50,328 nucleotides of DNA, from assembly GCA_913054335.1 (NCBI GenBank), contig CAJXHL010000003.1, forward strand, positions 1-50,328. Reading direction: 5' to 3'. The stretch comes from an uncultured Gammaproteobacteria bacterium. GTDB lineage: Bacteria > Pseudomonadota > Gammaproteobacteria > PS1 > Pseudothioglobaceae. This document shows, one piece after another, positions 37,843 to 47,587 of this stretch (within the stretch, counting starts at the first letter, position 1; every line of letters starts with the position of its first letter). The position numbers and the translations under genes were made by a program. Below the pieces are notes generated by a model. It made no database searches. It saw only the letters and a program-made list of their open reading frames with translations, and had not been told where the DNA came from.

Positions 37843-39591
37843 ATGAAAGAACAGTTACAACAATTACTTATTGTAAGTTTGGAAGCCTTGCTTGCTGAAG
37901 GTGTTATCGCTGAAATACCAACTCAAATTCGATTGGATCATACCAAAGACAAAACGCACGGCGACTACGCAACGAATATTGCTTTAATCCTTGCTAAGCA
38001 AGCAAAATGTGCACCTAAGGTGTTGGCTGAGAAAATCATTGCCAAAATCGGTGATTCGTCTCTTGTAAACAAGACTGAAATTGCGGGTCCTGGCTTTATT
38101 AATTTCTTTTTATCAGAAGCATCTAACAGCGCTGTGGTTACAGATATTTTAGCTTCTGCTGAAGACTATGGTCTTTCCAATGTTGGTGAAGGAAAAAGAG
38201 TCTTACTCGAATTTGTTTCCGCCAATCCAACGGGTCCGTTACACGTTGGCCACGGTCGCAGTGCCGCCTATGGGGCAACGGTTGCCAATCTTATGAGAGC
38301 TGTCGGTTTTGCAGTGGACAACGAATATTATGTTAATGATGCCGGTAGGCAGATGGATATTCTAACCGTCAGTATTTTCCTACGATATTTAGAGGTTTTT
38401 GGAGAAGACTTAAGATTTCCTGATAATGGTTACCAGGGTGAGTACATCAAAGACATCGCCAAAAGTGTTGTTGCTGAGCACGGCGAGCGTTGGCGGAAAA
38501 ATGCTGATGAGCTGTTTGAGGATATTTGTAAAGACGAAGCTGAAGGTGGCGACAAAGAAGCACATATTGACGCAATTATTAAGCGCTCCAAGCGTTTATT
38601 GGGTGAAGGATACCAAGCTGTTTTCAGAGTTGGAATAAACTCAATCTTAGGTGGCATTAAAGACGATTTAGCTGAATTTGGCGTTGACTATCAGCAATGG
38701 TTTTCAGAGCAATCGTTGATTGATGATGGCCTCGCAAAAAGCACCACGGAAACTTTGCAAGAAACCGGTCATATCTATGAAAAAGACGGCGCTCTGTGGT
38801 TTAAGACTACAGATTACGGCGACGAAAAAGATCGGGTGGTTGTGAGAGAAAATGGTATTCACACGTATTTTGCCTCGGATATTGCCTATCATTTAGAAAA
38901 GTTTGATCGTGGTTACGATAAAGTCATCAATATTTGGGGGGCCGATCACCATGGTTATATCGCTAGGGTAAAGGCCTCAATTGCCGCACTTAATCACGAC
39001 CCCGAAAAGTTAGAAATATTATTGGTGCAGTTTGCCAATTTATATCGAGGTGGCAAAAAGGTTCAAATGTCTACCCGTAGCGGCTCGTTTGTCACCCTCG
39101 AAGAGCTGCGTAATGAGGTTGGTAACGATGCGGCACGTTTTTTCTATGTATTGAGAAAATCAGAACAGCATATGGATTTTGATCTTGATTTAGCAAAATC
39201 AAAAACCAATGAAAACCCGGTTTTCTATATTCAATATGCACATGCTCGTATTTGCTCAGTATTTCGACAAGCAGGCGAAAAGGGTGTAACAGTGAACAGC
39301 AGTGATGCAGATTTGTCCCTGCTTATTGAGGGCAGTGAAAAAGCGTTACTAAAAGAGCTTAATCGTTACAAGTCTGTCATAGAGTCTTCAGCATTGCAGT
39401 ATGAACCCCATCAATTAGCTTACTACCTCAGAGAGCTTGCAACCAACTTCCATAGCTACTACAACGCCTGTCCTTTCTTGGTGGACGACGATGCACTGAC
39501 ACAAGCCAGACTAGCATTGATCAAAGCCTGTAAGCAAGTACTTGTCAATGGCTTGTCTTTATTAGGGGTGGGTGCGCCAGAATCGATGTGA
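37843..39591 (+). CDS. argS: arginyl-tRNA synthetase
   Basis: 582 residues, class I synthetase charging tRNA-Arg. [21 protein letters not shown] (in overlapping parts) holds the HIGH-equivalent HVGH near residue 132; [13 protein letters not shown] is the degenerate KMSKS-region motif; the C-terminal helical anticodon-binding (DALR) domain covers about 455-582. Its TGA overlaps the next start as GTGA. Confidence 0.96.
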   Translation: MKEQLQQLLIVSLEALLAEGVIAEIPTQIRLDHTKDKTHGDYATNIALILAKQAKCAPKVLAEKIIAKIGDSSLVNKTEIAGPGFINFFLSEASNSAVVTDILASAEDYGLSNVGEGKRVLLEFVSANPTGPLHVGHGRSAAYGATVANLMRAVGFAVDNEYYVNDAGRQMDILTVSIFLRYLEVFGEDLRFPDNGYQGEYIKDIAKSVVAEHGERWRKNADELFEDICKDEAEGGDKEAHIDAIIKRSKRLLGEGYQAVFRVGINSILGGIKDDLAEFGVDYQQWFSEQSLIDDGLAKSTTETLQETGHIYEKDGALWFKTTDYGDEKDRVVVRENGIHTYFASDIAYHLEKFDRGYDKVINIWGADHHGYIARVKASIAALNHDPEKLEILLVQFANLYRGGKKVQMSTRSGSFVTLEELRNEVGNDAARFFYVLRKSEQHMDFDLDLAKSKTNENPVFYIQYAHARICSVFRQAGEKGVTVNSSDADLSLLIEGSEKALLKELNRYKSVIESSALQYEPHQLAYYLRELATNFHSYYNACPFLVDDDALTQARLALIKACKQVLVNGLSLLGVGAPESM

Positions 39592-42500
39592 ATGACCAAA
39601 AACAAAGAGATCAAGCACTTAATATTCACGAATCTTTTATCGTTCAAGCGCCAGCAGGATCTGGCAAAACTGAATTACTGACTCAGCGTTATTTAAGTCT
39701 TTTGGGCGATACTTCACAGCCTGAGAGCATCTTGGCGATGACCTTTACCAACAAGGCGGCTGACGAACTTAAACACCGTGTTTTGCAGTATTTGAAGGAC
39801 GCCAGCTTGATGCCCGCCAAAGAGCCTCACAAACTCAAAACATTCGAATTGGCCAATAAGGCGCTTGTGCAATCTCAAAAACAAGGTTGGAATTTGTTGG
39901 GCAATCCCTCGAGAATTAAAATCAGCACTATTGATTCATTGTCTAGCTTGATTGTAGCAAAGTATCCAACTATTGATAGGCTCATACCGCCAAGAGTAAT
40001 GGCTGATCGTTATGAATATGAGGCATTTTATCAAAGCGCTGCAGAAAACACTTTTAAGCTTTTGGAAGAGACAGAGTATCAAGATGAGATTGCCAGTGTG
40101 TTGTTGTATTTGGATAATCATGTTGAGAAGTTTTATCGACTGTTAACACAAATGCTTGCGAAGCGTGAGCAATGGCTGCCGAGGCTTTACCAGAAGGGCG
40201 CGCTTGAAATAGAGGTGTTGGAGAAAACGGCGCAAAAAATCATCAGCAAACATTTACTGTATGTCCAGGCTCTTGCCAAAAGTTTTTTTGATGAGCCATT
40301 CTTTTCACTTCTAAGTGAAAACGAGATGGTAACAAATAAACTACCAAGTGCTAGTATTAACGCACTTGATGACTGGATTGGATTGGCAAGTGTGTGTTTA
40401 ACATCCAAGGGACAGTGGCGCAAAACAGTTGATAAGAGACAAGGTTTTGATTCAAGTCTTAAGGACCAGAAACAAGCTTTTGTTGCTACTCTTGTAGGGT
40501 TGAGCTCTGAAGATGAGCTACGGGAGGCTTTGTTTGAGTTGACACTACTTCCTGAACCGTATCACACTGAGACAGATCATCAGATTCTACATAGCATAAG
40601 CCAAGTATTGAAATTAGCGGTTGCTCAATTAAAGCTCTTGTTTGAAACCCATAATGTTTTTGATTTTGCAGAGGTTGGCCTTAGCGCATCAGAAAAATTA
40701 GATGATCTGGAGGGTGTCACAGATGTTGCGTTATTCTTGGATTATAAAATCGACCATTTGTTAATTGACGAGTTTCAGGATACCTCGTATGCGCAGTTTT
40801 CATTAATAGAAAAACTTGTCACTAATTGGCAAGATGATGCTGGAAAAACACTGTTTTTTGTGGGTGACCCGATGCAATCCATCTATCGATTTAGAGAGAG
40901 TCAGGTGGGGATTTTCCTAGAAGTGAAAAATAACGGGATAGCCGATATTCGACCAAAATACCTTCAACTTAACTGTAATTTTAGATCAATTAAAAGCATT
41001 GTTGAGTCTAACAATCGATATTTTTCAGCTATTTTCCCGGATAAAGATAATGTTTCAAAGGGTGCTATTCACTATGCTCACTCTTTGCCATCCTCGGAGC
41101 ATGTGATTGACAAGTCCGTAAATTTTTATCCGTTTTTATCTAACATGGCTCAGCAAGAAGCAACACAAGTATGCGAAATTGTTACAAGAGCACTTGCTGA
41201 AAATACCTCTGATGAAATAGCAATCTTGGTTAGATCGAGAAGCCATCTTAATGAAATTATTAACGCGTTTCAATTAAATGGTATTGACTATGAAGCGATT
41301 AAAATGACTGCTTTACGATCCCATTTATATACTCGAGATTTACTTAGTTTGACTCGAGCTATGCTTTCACTTGGCGACAAACTTGCTTGGTTGGCCTTGC
41401 TGCGCGCGCCATGGTGCGGTTTGTTACTTGAAGACTTGTTGACTCTTAGCGCGTCAGATACGATGACCATTTATCATCAATTGAATGACAAAGAAGCTAT
41501 TGAGGTGCTCAGCAATGATGCAGTGCGTCGCATTCTGCCGATTCAAAGAATTCTCGGAAAAGCTATTGAAAATGATGGCCGTTTTTCTTTTGTTGAGCGT
41601 TTTAGTGGTGCGCTCGATAAGTTGTTGCCTCATGAATGTCTGGATGAAGAAAAACGCAGTATAAAAACTCAATTTCTCTCTATCTTGCACCATTGCGAGT
41701 CGCGTGACAAGCTTGCTATCGAGCAAGTAGAAGCAATGCTTGGTGAGCTATATGCGCCTAGCCATTCAGCACGAGTTAAACTAATGACCATTCATCAGGC
41801 CAAGGGGTTGGAATTTGATGTTGTCATCTTGCCAGGGCTTGGCAAGGCAGGAAAGTCAGATACCTCACCCCTAGTGCAATTAAAGGCTCTGCTAGATGGA
41901 AATTTATTATTAGCACCGATTAAGTCTGCGTTTGAAAAGAATGACTCTCAGACCTATAGCTATCTTAAATACATAGACAAAAAGCAGAATCATTTTGAGA
42001 TGATGCGCTTATTGTACGTTGCGATGAGCCGTGCGAAAAAGAAGATTCACCTTTTAGGTCACGTCAATGAGGATGGCAAGGCCGCAAAAAACACATTGCT
42101 GGATTTTATTTTGCCTTTTGTTAAAGACACAATGGCCACACCTGAGAGGCCTGATGAGGTGGATACTAAGAGCGATTTATCTCCTCATCTAGAACGTTAC
42201 CAGCATTTGCCAAGTATCGAGGGCATTGGCTCACAAACTGCTGATAAAACATTTAATTTGTCGAAAAATCTTGACTTAATTTACCAAGGGGTCTTAGGCA
42301 CAGTTGTACACCATTATTTAGAGCATGAGATATTTGAGCCCGATGACACGAGCATTGATACCAGACTGCTACAACTTGGTGTGCCTAGTAAGTTGCGCGA
42401 ACACTATAGTGAGAAAATCCGTAAATTATTGGACAACACCAAAAATGATCCGACATTCGCCTGGTTGTTTCAGAAAAGACAAAGCACTCAGGTCGAGGCA

Positions 42501-42749
42501 GAATTTGGCAGTGTAGAGGGGTCAGTCATTATCGATCGATTGTTTGTTGAGGGAGGCATTCTGTGGATTATCGATTTCAAAACCGCGTCAATTTCAGTTG
42601 AAGAATCGAAAGAGGATTTTATTGAGCGTGTTAAAAAACAACACCAAGATCAATTGCACCACTACCAAAGTGTTCTTGAGGGTATTTTTCAACTGCCGTC
42701 AAAGGCAGCCATCTATTGCCCCGCAGCTCCTGAGTTGATTTGTCTATAA
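39588..42749 (+). CDS. UvrD/RecB-family helicase with C-terminal nuclease (AddA/RecB-like)
   Basis: 1053 residues. Superfamily 1 helicase motifs: [10 protein letters not shown] near residue 20-29, [28 protein letters not shown] near 391, [33 protein letters not shown] and [11 protein letters not shown]-terminal PD-(D/E)xK nuclease has IIDRLF and [10 protein letters not shown] near 995 then QLHHYQ. Such proteins process double-strand breaks as part of AddAB or RecBCD. It is shorter than typical AddA, and no addB, recC or recD lies nearby. The GTG start overlaps the argS stop. Partner and exact family are uncertain. Confidence 0.85.
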   Translation: MNDQKQRDQALNIHESFIVQAPAGSGKTELLTQRYLSLLGDTSQPESILAMTFTNKAADELKHRVLQYLKDASLMPAKEPHKLKTFELANKALVQSQKQGWNLLGNPSRIKISTIDSLSSLIVAKYPTIDRLIPPRVMADRYEYEAFYQSAAENTFKLLEETEYQDEIASVLLYLDNHVEKFYRLLTQMLAKREQWLPRLYQKGALEIEVLEKTAQKIISKHLLYVQALAKSFFDEPFFSLLSENEMVTNKLPSASINALDDWIGLASVCLTSKGQWRKTVDKRQGFDSSLKDQKQAFVATLVGLSSEDELREALFELTLLPEPYHTETDHQILHSISQVLKLAVAQLKLLFETHNVFDFAEVGLSASEKLDDLEGVTDVALFLDYKIDHLLIDEFQDTSYAQFSLIEKLVTNWQDDAGKTLFFVGDPMQSIYRFRESQVGIFLEVKNNGIADIRPKYLQLNCNFRSIKSIVESNNRYFSAIFPDKDNVSKGAIHYAHSLPSSEHVIDKSVNFYPFLSNMAQQEATQVCEIVTRALAENTSDEIAILVRSRSHLNEIINAFQLNGIDYEAIKMTALRSHLYTRDLLSLTRAMLSLGDKLAWLALLRAPWCGLLLEDLLTLSASDTMTIYHQLNDKEAIEVLSNDAVRRILPIQRILGKAIENDGRFSFVERFSGALDKLLPHECLDEEKRSIKTQFLSILHHCESRDKLAIEQVEAMLGELYAPSHSARVKLMTIHQAKGLEFDVVILPGLGKAGKSDTSPLVQLKALLDGNLLLAPIKSAFEKNDSQTYSYLKYIDKKQNHFEMMRLLYVAMSRAKKKIHLLGHVNEDGKAAKNTLLDFILPFVKDTMATPERPDEVDTKSDLSPHLERYQHLPSIEGIGSQTADKTFNLSKNLDLIYQGVLGTVVHHYLEHEIFEPDDTSIDTRLLQLGVPSKLREHYSEKIRKLLDNTKNDPTFAWLFQKRQSTQVEAEFGSVEGSVIIDRLFVEGGILWIIDFKTASISVEESKEDFIERVKKQHQDQLHHYQSVLEGIFQLPSKAAIYCPAAPELICL

Positions 42750-42821
42750 CGTGTGAAAATGACTAGACAAGGCTGCAAATTTCCCCTATGATGACTATCA
42801 TTATACAAGCCTTTAAAAACA

Positions 42822-43988
42822 ATGAGTGAGCCCAGTGAAATTATCGGATGGCATGACTATAGTGATAGCTTTGGTGGCAAGAAAATAACAACCATTAATC
42901 CTGTTGTTCAAAGCGGTTCCACCGTATTATTCGATAACTACACAGATATGCTTGCAGCGCAAAATGGCGAGTATTCTGGCGTGACTTATGGCACTGGTGG
43001 ACTGACGACTCAAAAAGCATTTGAAGAGGCGCTTTGTAAACTTGAAAATGGCTATACCACTAAAGCCTTTCCCTCTGGCATTAGTGCCATTATTAACACT
43101 TTAATGGCGTTTACTGAGGCTGGCGACGAGATTTTGCTCTGTGATAATGTTTACGGATCAACGGCAAGATTTTGCCATACAGTACTGGCAAACAAGTATG
43201 GCGTTAAGATCAGCATGCTCGCCTCTAATGTCGGCGCCGAGATTGAAGAACAAATTACTGACAAAACAAAATTGATTTTCCTCGAGTCTCCCGGTTCTAA
43301 TACCTTCGAGATTCAAGATATTCGCGCGATTACAAAAATAGCAAGTGGCAGAAACATCGTTACTGTGATTGACAACACTTGGGCAACACCCTTGTATCTC
43401 AAGCCGCTCGATTTGGGTATTGATGTGTCTATTCATGCGGTGACTAAATATATTTGTGGCCACTCTGATTTATTGATGGGCGTTGTTACGGTAAATAAAA
43501 AATACGCCGATGTTTTCGACAATTTCTATCACAATCTGGAAAATTACACCCATTCTCAAGATTGTTATTTAGCACTGAGGGGGCTTAGGACATTAGAAGT
43601 GCGTCTTAAAGCGCATGAAAAATCCGCCTATGAGATCGCACAATGGCTTGAGAGGCATGAATTGGTGGATAAAGTTCTACATCCAGGGTTACCTTCCCAC
43701 CCACAACACGATTTATGGAAAAGAGACTTTACAGGCGCAGCAGGGCTTTTTGCCTTCACTTTTAAGCAAAACTATAGCGTTGAGAAAATTGGCAATTTCG
43801 TCAATTCGCTTAACCTATTTGGTCTCGGTTTTAGCTGGGGCGGCTTTAAAAGTTTAATCACTGCCGGCAAGTTTAAACGAGGTGGCGAGTGGAGCCACAA
43901 TGGCAAAGACTTGATTCGCCTTAACATTGGTCTTGAGAATGTACAAGATCTTAAGGCAGACTTAGAGGTCGCTTTTGACAAACTCTAG
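42822..43988 (+). CDS. metC: cystathionine beta-lyase (PLP-dependent Cys/Met metabolism enzyme)
   Basis: 388 residues of the Cys/Met metabolism PLP family. YGTGGLTTQKAFEEAL and TKAFPSGISAI are near the N-terminus; VIDNTWATPLYLKP binds the cofactor and the Schiff-base Lys is in SIHAVTKYICGHSD near residue 210. SWGGFKSL near the end favours beta-lyase over gamma-synthase. It cleaves cystathionine to homocysteine, pyruvate and ammonia. Its last four bases overlap the convergent dioxygenase gene. Confidence 0.9.
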   Translation: MSEPSEIIGWHDYSDSFGGKKITTINPVVQSGSTVLFDNYTDMLAAQNGEYSGVTYGTGGLTTQKAFEEALCKLENGYTTKAFPSGISAIINTLMAFTEAGDEILLCDNVYGSTARFCHTVLANKYGVKISMLASNVGAEIEEQITDKTKLIFLESPGSNTFEIQDIRAITKIASGRNIVTVIDNTWATPLYLKPLDLGIDVSIHAVTKYICGHSDLLMGVVTVNKKYADVFDNFYHNLENYTHSQDCYLALRGLRTLEVRLKAHEKSAYEIAQWLERHELVDKVLHPGLPSHPQHDLWKRDFTGAAGLFAFTFKQNYSVEKIGNFVNSLNLFGLGFSWGGFKSLITAGKFKRGGEWSHNGKDLIRLNIGLENVQDLKADLEVAFDKL

Positions 43989-44821
43989 TTTGTTTTAGCT
44001 AGCCTTTTATCGTCTAGAACAGTAATCCGCTGCATGTGGCGAATGTTCGGTAGATAATCACAAATCGCGTAATGATGGGTAATGCGGTTGTCCCAGATAG
44101 CGATCGAGTTATTACGCCAACGAAAGCGCACTTGGAATTCAGGCTTAGCCATATGCTGGTATAAGTAGTGCAATATTCTATCGCTTTCACCTTGGATCAT
44201 GCCAACAATGTTACGGGTAAAGGACTGATTGACATTTAGATACTTTAGTCCAGAGACAGGATGTGTGTCAATAATTTTATGAACCGCTGAGCCAGTATCT
44301 TTCAGCGCATTATTGACCGCTTCAATACCACCTTTTTTGTAAAAATCGTTTCTAAAAGTGCCAATATCGTGCATCGCCTCAAGCCCCTCTAGATGAGTTT
44401 TCCATGCATCTGGCAAATTATCATAAGCCGCACTTGTGCTAGACCAAAGTGTATCACCTCCGACTGCTGGTACATTAACCGCGTGCAGAATTGAGGTAAA
44501 CGGCGGGTTGGCTTTAAAAGTCATGTCTTTGTGCCAGTCATTGGTATCGGGCACATCACCACCACCACTTTTCAGTAGTACAATATTTTCGAAGTCTTCA
44601 ACATGAGGATAAACAGGGTGAGGGGGCTCTGGTTCGCCAAAGCTTTTGGCTAGTTGCAAATGCGCTTCAGGTGATAAATCTTGATCTCTAAAAAAGATAA
44701 CCTGGTGATTAATCAGTGCATCATAGATCTCATCGCAAACATCGCTAGTTAAATCCCTACTCAGGGCAATTCCTGAAATTTCAGCACCAATTGCGCCAGT
44801 AATTTTTTCTATCTTAAGCAT
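43985..44821 (-). CDS. TauD/TfdA-family 2-oxoglutarate-dependent dioxygenase
   Basis: 278 residues. The non-heme iron triad is visible: His97-x-Asp99 in NDWHKDMTF and a distal His at 249 or 250 in RITHHYAICDY; Arg261 or Arg265 is placed to bind 2-oxoglutarate. Family members oxidise taurine, alkylsulfates, 2,4-D and related compounds with O2, often releasing sulfite or an aldehyde. The opening (ITGAIGAEISGIALSRDL in parts) is TauD-like. It lies 86 bp downstream of an MFS transporter on the same strand, which may import its substrate. Substrate unknown. Confidence 0.9.
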   Translation of the reverse strand: MLKIEKITGAIGAEISGIALSRDLTSDVCDEIYDALINHQVIFFRDQDLSPEAHLQLAKSFGEPEPPHPVYPHVEDFENIVLLKSGGGDVPDTNDWHKDMTFKANPPFTSILHAVNVPAVGGDTLWSSTSAAYDNLPDAWKTHLEGLEAMHDIGTFRNDFYKKGGIEAVNNALKDTGSAVHKIIDTHPVSGLKYLNVNQSFTRNIVGMIQGESDRILHYLYQHMAKPEFQVRFRWRNNSIAIWDNRITHHYAICDYLPNIRHMQRITVLDDKRLAKTN

Positions 44822-44907
44822 AATTTAACCCCTCCAGGAAAAGACCGACACTTTAACTTAAAGGCTGAAAAAAAGCAATGATTTTGTATCGCTACGGTTT
44901 ATGCTAA

Positions 44908-46074
44908 TTAAGCATCACGCCTCAGCCACCATAAAATGAACAGGAGTTGTACTACCAATAATGGAATGACTGACAATAATGTTAACTCCCAGCTGTAATT
45001 AAAAACAAACCAACCGGCAGAAAGTGCTGCAAAAGCTTGAAAGCCAAACACCAGAAAGTCGTTAATTGATTGCACTTTGAATTTTTCATTTTCATTGTAT
45101 GTGCGTGGTAATAAGCTTGTGCCGCCAATAAATAAGAAATTCCAGCCCAATCCAAGCAATATCAGGGCAATCCAATAATTACCAAGTGAGCGATCAATGT
45201 AGGCAACAATAATGGCACTAAAAAGAATAATGACACCAGCAAGTATCATTCGTGAAATACCAAGGTATTTAACGATGAATGCAGTAAATAATGAAGGTAG
45301 AAACATGGCAACAACATGGCTCTGTATCACGTGCTTGGTTTGCTCTAGTGAAATACCATCCATTACGTGCATACTGACGGGTGTGGCCGTCATTATGAAA
45401 CTCATTACAACATAGCCAGTAATTGCTGAAGAAGCAGCTACAATAAAAACCTTTTGTTTCATGATTTCAAAAAGACTGCGTTTTGACCGATCTTCTTCTG
45501 CATTAAATTTCTTTTCTGGTTTAAAAAACAACAATAGCACAAAGGCGACAGCTAATAGAAGTGCAAGAAGTAAGAAAGAACCGGCAAATTCCACACTAAA
45601 CCAATCTTTCCCTAGAGTGGCAGCTTCAGTTCCGAGATAAGCTGAAGCCAAACCACCTAAAAGAACAACGGCAGCAGCACTAGCTCTTTGATCGCCCTCA
45701 ACACTTTCAATGGCAGCAAAGCGAAATTGGTACATGGTAGCAAAGGTGACGCCAAATCCAAAACTTACAAGGCAAAATAGCACAAAGGAGCCAATCGTTA
45801 GGGATGCAATTCCAACCATTGTCAAGACGACTGTATAAGCGCAAACGCTAAGAAATATTTTGCTTCTACCAAACATTGACATCAGTCGAACAACAGGGAT
45901 TATAGTGGATACTGTACCGACGACAGTCAAAGCAACTGGCAATGTTGATAAGCCTTTGACCGGTGTGAGTGAGTCACCAATAATGCCACCAACAAATACC
46001 ATAAAAACACTAGGTGACATAAAGAGCGCTAGACTTAGTGACAATATCCAAACATTTTTTGGCAGTTGGAGCAT
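44908..46074 (-). CDS. major facilitator superfamily transporter
   Basis: 388 residues with about twelve hydrophobic segments, typical of an MFS permease in the inner membrane. A central basic loop (FFKPEKKFNAEEDRSKRSL, about residues 185-205) divides two halves. The first helix pair ends FVGGIIGDSLTPVKG, and the MSMFGRSK loop after helix 2 matches the family's conserved cytoplasmic motif position. It is upstream of the dioxygenase gene and probably co-transcribed with it. Import or export and the substrate cannot be told. Confidence 0.85.
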   Translation of the reverse strand: MLQLPKNVWILSLSLALFMSPSVFMVFVGGIIGDSLTPVKGLSTLPVALTVVGTVSTIIPVVRLMSMFGRSKIFLSVCAYTVVLTMVGIASLTIGSFVLFCLVSFGFGVTFATMYQFRFAAIESVEGDQRASAAAVVLLGGLASAYLGTEAATLGKDWFSVEFAGSFLLLALLLAVAFVLLLFFKPEKKFNAEEDRSKRSLFEIMKQKVFIVAASSAITGYVVMSFIMTATPVSMHVMDGISLEQTKHVIQSHVVAMFLPSLFTAFIVKYLGISRMILAGVIILFSAIIVAYIDRSLGNYWIALILLGLGWNFLFIGGTSLLPRTYNENEKFKVQSINDFLVFGFQAFAALSAGWFVFNYSWELTLLSVIPLLVVQLLFILWWLRRDA

Positions 46075-46532
46075 AAAGAGGAAAAATTATTGGTCAAGGT
46101 GCGATTATAAACCGTTTTGGATCACTAAATGAAAACGACATAAACAGTGAAGTATTTTTAAACTTTGCACGAAACTCAAAAACGATTTATTTGGGTATTT
46201 AGGGATAAGACCAATTTTTTTTATCATAAATTAGTGTAAATCAATTTTTTCGAAATTTTTGTTCAAGGTTCTTTGTTTTTGCTATTTAACAACAAATAAC
46301 GTTATTTATAGGCAAAAATTGCGTATTTATAAGAATTTGTATTTATTTATTAGCTTAATTTTGTTAAATTAAGTCAAAAATTAGCCGTTTTATTGCCATT
46401 TCGATAATTTTCAAATTATTTATTGAAAGTGTATTGATAACCAAAAAAAAGCAAATATTATGAGGTATACTCACTCTGAAAAAATCGAAGTGATGAGCAG
46501 GTTAATAACTAATATTTTGAGAATGAAATGTT
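46075..46532. other. AT-rich intergenic region with palindromes
   Basis: About 458 bp without a credible gene, more AT-rich than its surroundings. AAATAACGTTATTT (46294-46307) is a perfect palindrome. CTTAATTT-TGTT-AAATTAAG (46354-46373) is a perfect eight-pair hairpin. TATACT at 46466-46471 is a likely -10 box for the downstream EEP gene, though no properly spaced -35 is seen (TTGATA at 46434 is too far). It also holds the upstream region of the divergent MFS gene. Confidence 0.6.
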
Positions 46533-47411
46533 ATGAAGTTGGTTACCTATAATATTCAATATTCCCTTGGAAAGGATGGTAACTATGAGCTTGATCGTAT
46601 CGTTGAAGCGGTTCACGGTGCTGATATTATTGCTTTGCAAGAAGTGACCCGAAACTTCGGCCAATTTCCCGATGCAGATCAGCCAGCACGAATTGCTGAA
46701 CTTCTGCCGGACTACTATTGGGTTTATGGCCCGCCGGTTGATTTGGATGCTAGTGAGCGTGATGGCAATGGACGAGTGTTCAATAAGCGCGCACAGTTCG
46801 GAAATATGCTTCTAGCTAAGTGGCCTATTTTGTCTTCTCGACTTTTGTTGTTGCCCTTTATGCGCACCTACGACAAAGCAAATTTTCAAAATGGAATGTT
46901 GGAGGGTATTATTGATTTCCCCGCAGGGCCTTTGCGTGTTTACTCAACACACTTAAACCATCTGAGCGCCGCTGAAAGAATCGCTCAAATAGATTTTATG
47001 CTGTCCAAGCTATTCGATGCCCCAAGAGAAGGGGGTTCTATATCTGGTTCCGAAGTCTCTAAAATTGCCTCTGAACTTCGAGAAGTGCCTGTGCCAGTGG
47101 AGTTTGTTGTTCTCGGTGATTGTAACTTGACGCCGGGTTCTGCTGAATACACCCGCATCGTTGGAGAGGCGGATTATTATTACGGCTCACGAATTGTCGC
47201 TCAACACCTCGTCGATACTTGGGTGCAGTCAGGCAATCCACAGGATTCAGGAGTAACTTGGTTTGATATGACCGAAAACTCTAACAATGAGCTCCGCCTT
47301 GATTACGGCTTTGTCAGTGCTGGTTTAGCTTCAAGGGTGAAACGTGCCTGGATTGATAATGAGGCAATTGGATCGGATCATCAACCCACCTGGTTTGAAC
47401 TGGATCTATGA
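46533..47411 (+). CDS. endonuclease/exonuclease/phosphatase family protein
   Basis: 292 residues of the EEP metal-dependent phosphoesterase fold. MKLVTYNIQYSLG holds the first Asn, IALQEVTRN the metal-binding Glu near residue 37, STHLNHLS a His, LGDCNLTPGS the Asp/Asn pair near 194-196 and IGSDHQPTWF the catalytic Asp-His near 282. Family members cleave phosphodiesters in nucleic acids, sphingomyelin or inositol phosphates; the substrate here is unknown. No signal peptide. The best binding site is weak (GAGAATGAAATG). Confidence 0.88.
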   Translation: MKLVTYNIQYSLGKDGNYELDRIVEAVHGADIIALQEVTRNFGQFPDADQPARIAELLPDYYWVYGPPVDLDASERDGNGRVFNKRAQFGNMLLAKWPILSSRLLLLPFMRTYDKANFQNGMLEGIIDFPAGPLRVYSTHLNHLSAAERIAQIDFMLSKLFDAPREGGSISGSEVSKIASELREVPVPVEFVVLGDCNLTPGSAEYTRIVGEADYYYGSRIVAQHLVDTWVQSGNPQDSGVTWFDMTENSNNELRLDYGFVSAGLASRVKRAWIDNEAIGSDHQPTWFELDL

Positions 47412-47587
47412 TTAAAGTATGACAGTACAGTTTGCTTTAATAGTTGTGATGATTTGCCAGTTTGTGATTACTTTTACTTTGCCGTTTACCAACGTTGATG
47501 ATGTACAACACCTGTAAATCAAACTGTTTCACCCCACAATTGTCCGATATACTGGTCCATCTTGACCCTACGTTGGAGTATTGAACG

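Noticed and set aside
47419-47517. 32-codon hydrophobic ORF between the EEP gene and cocE
   Set aside because: The MTVQFALIVV-type sequence could be one membrane helix, but there is no convincing ribosome binding site or family; too weak to call a gene.
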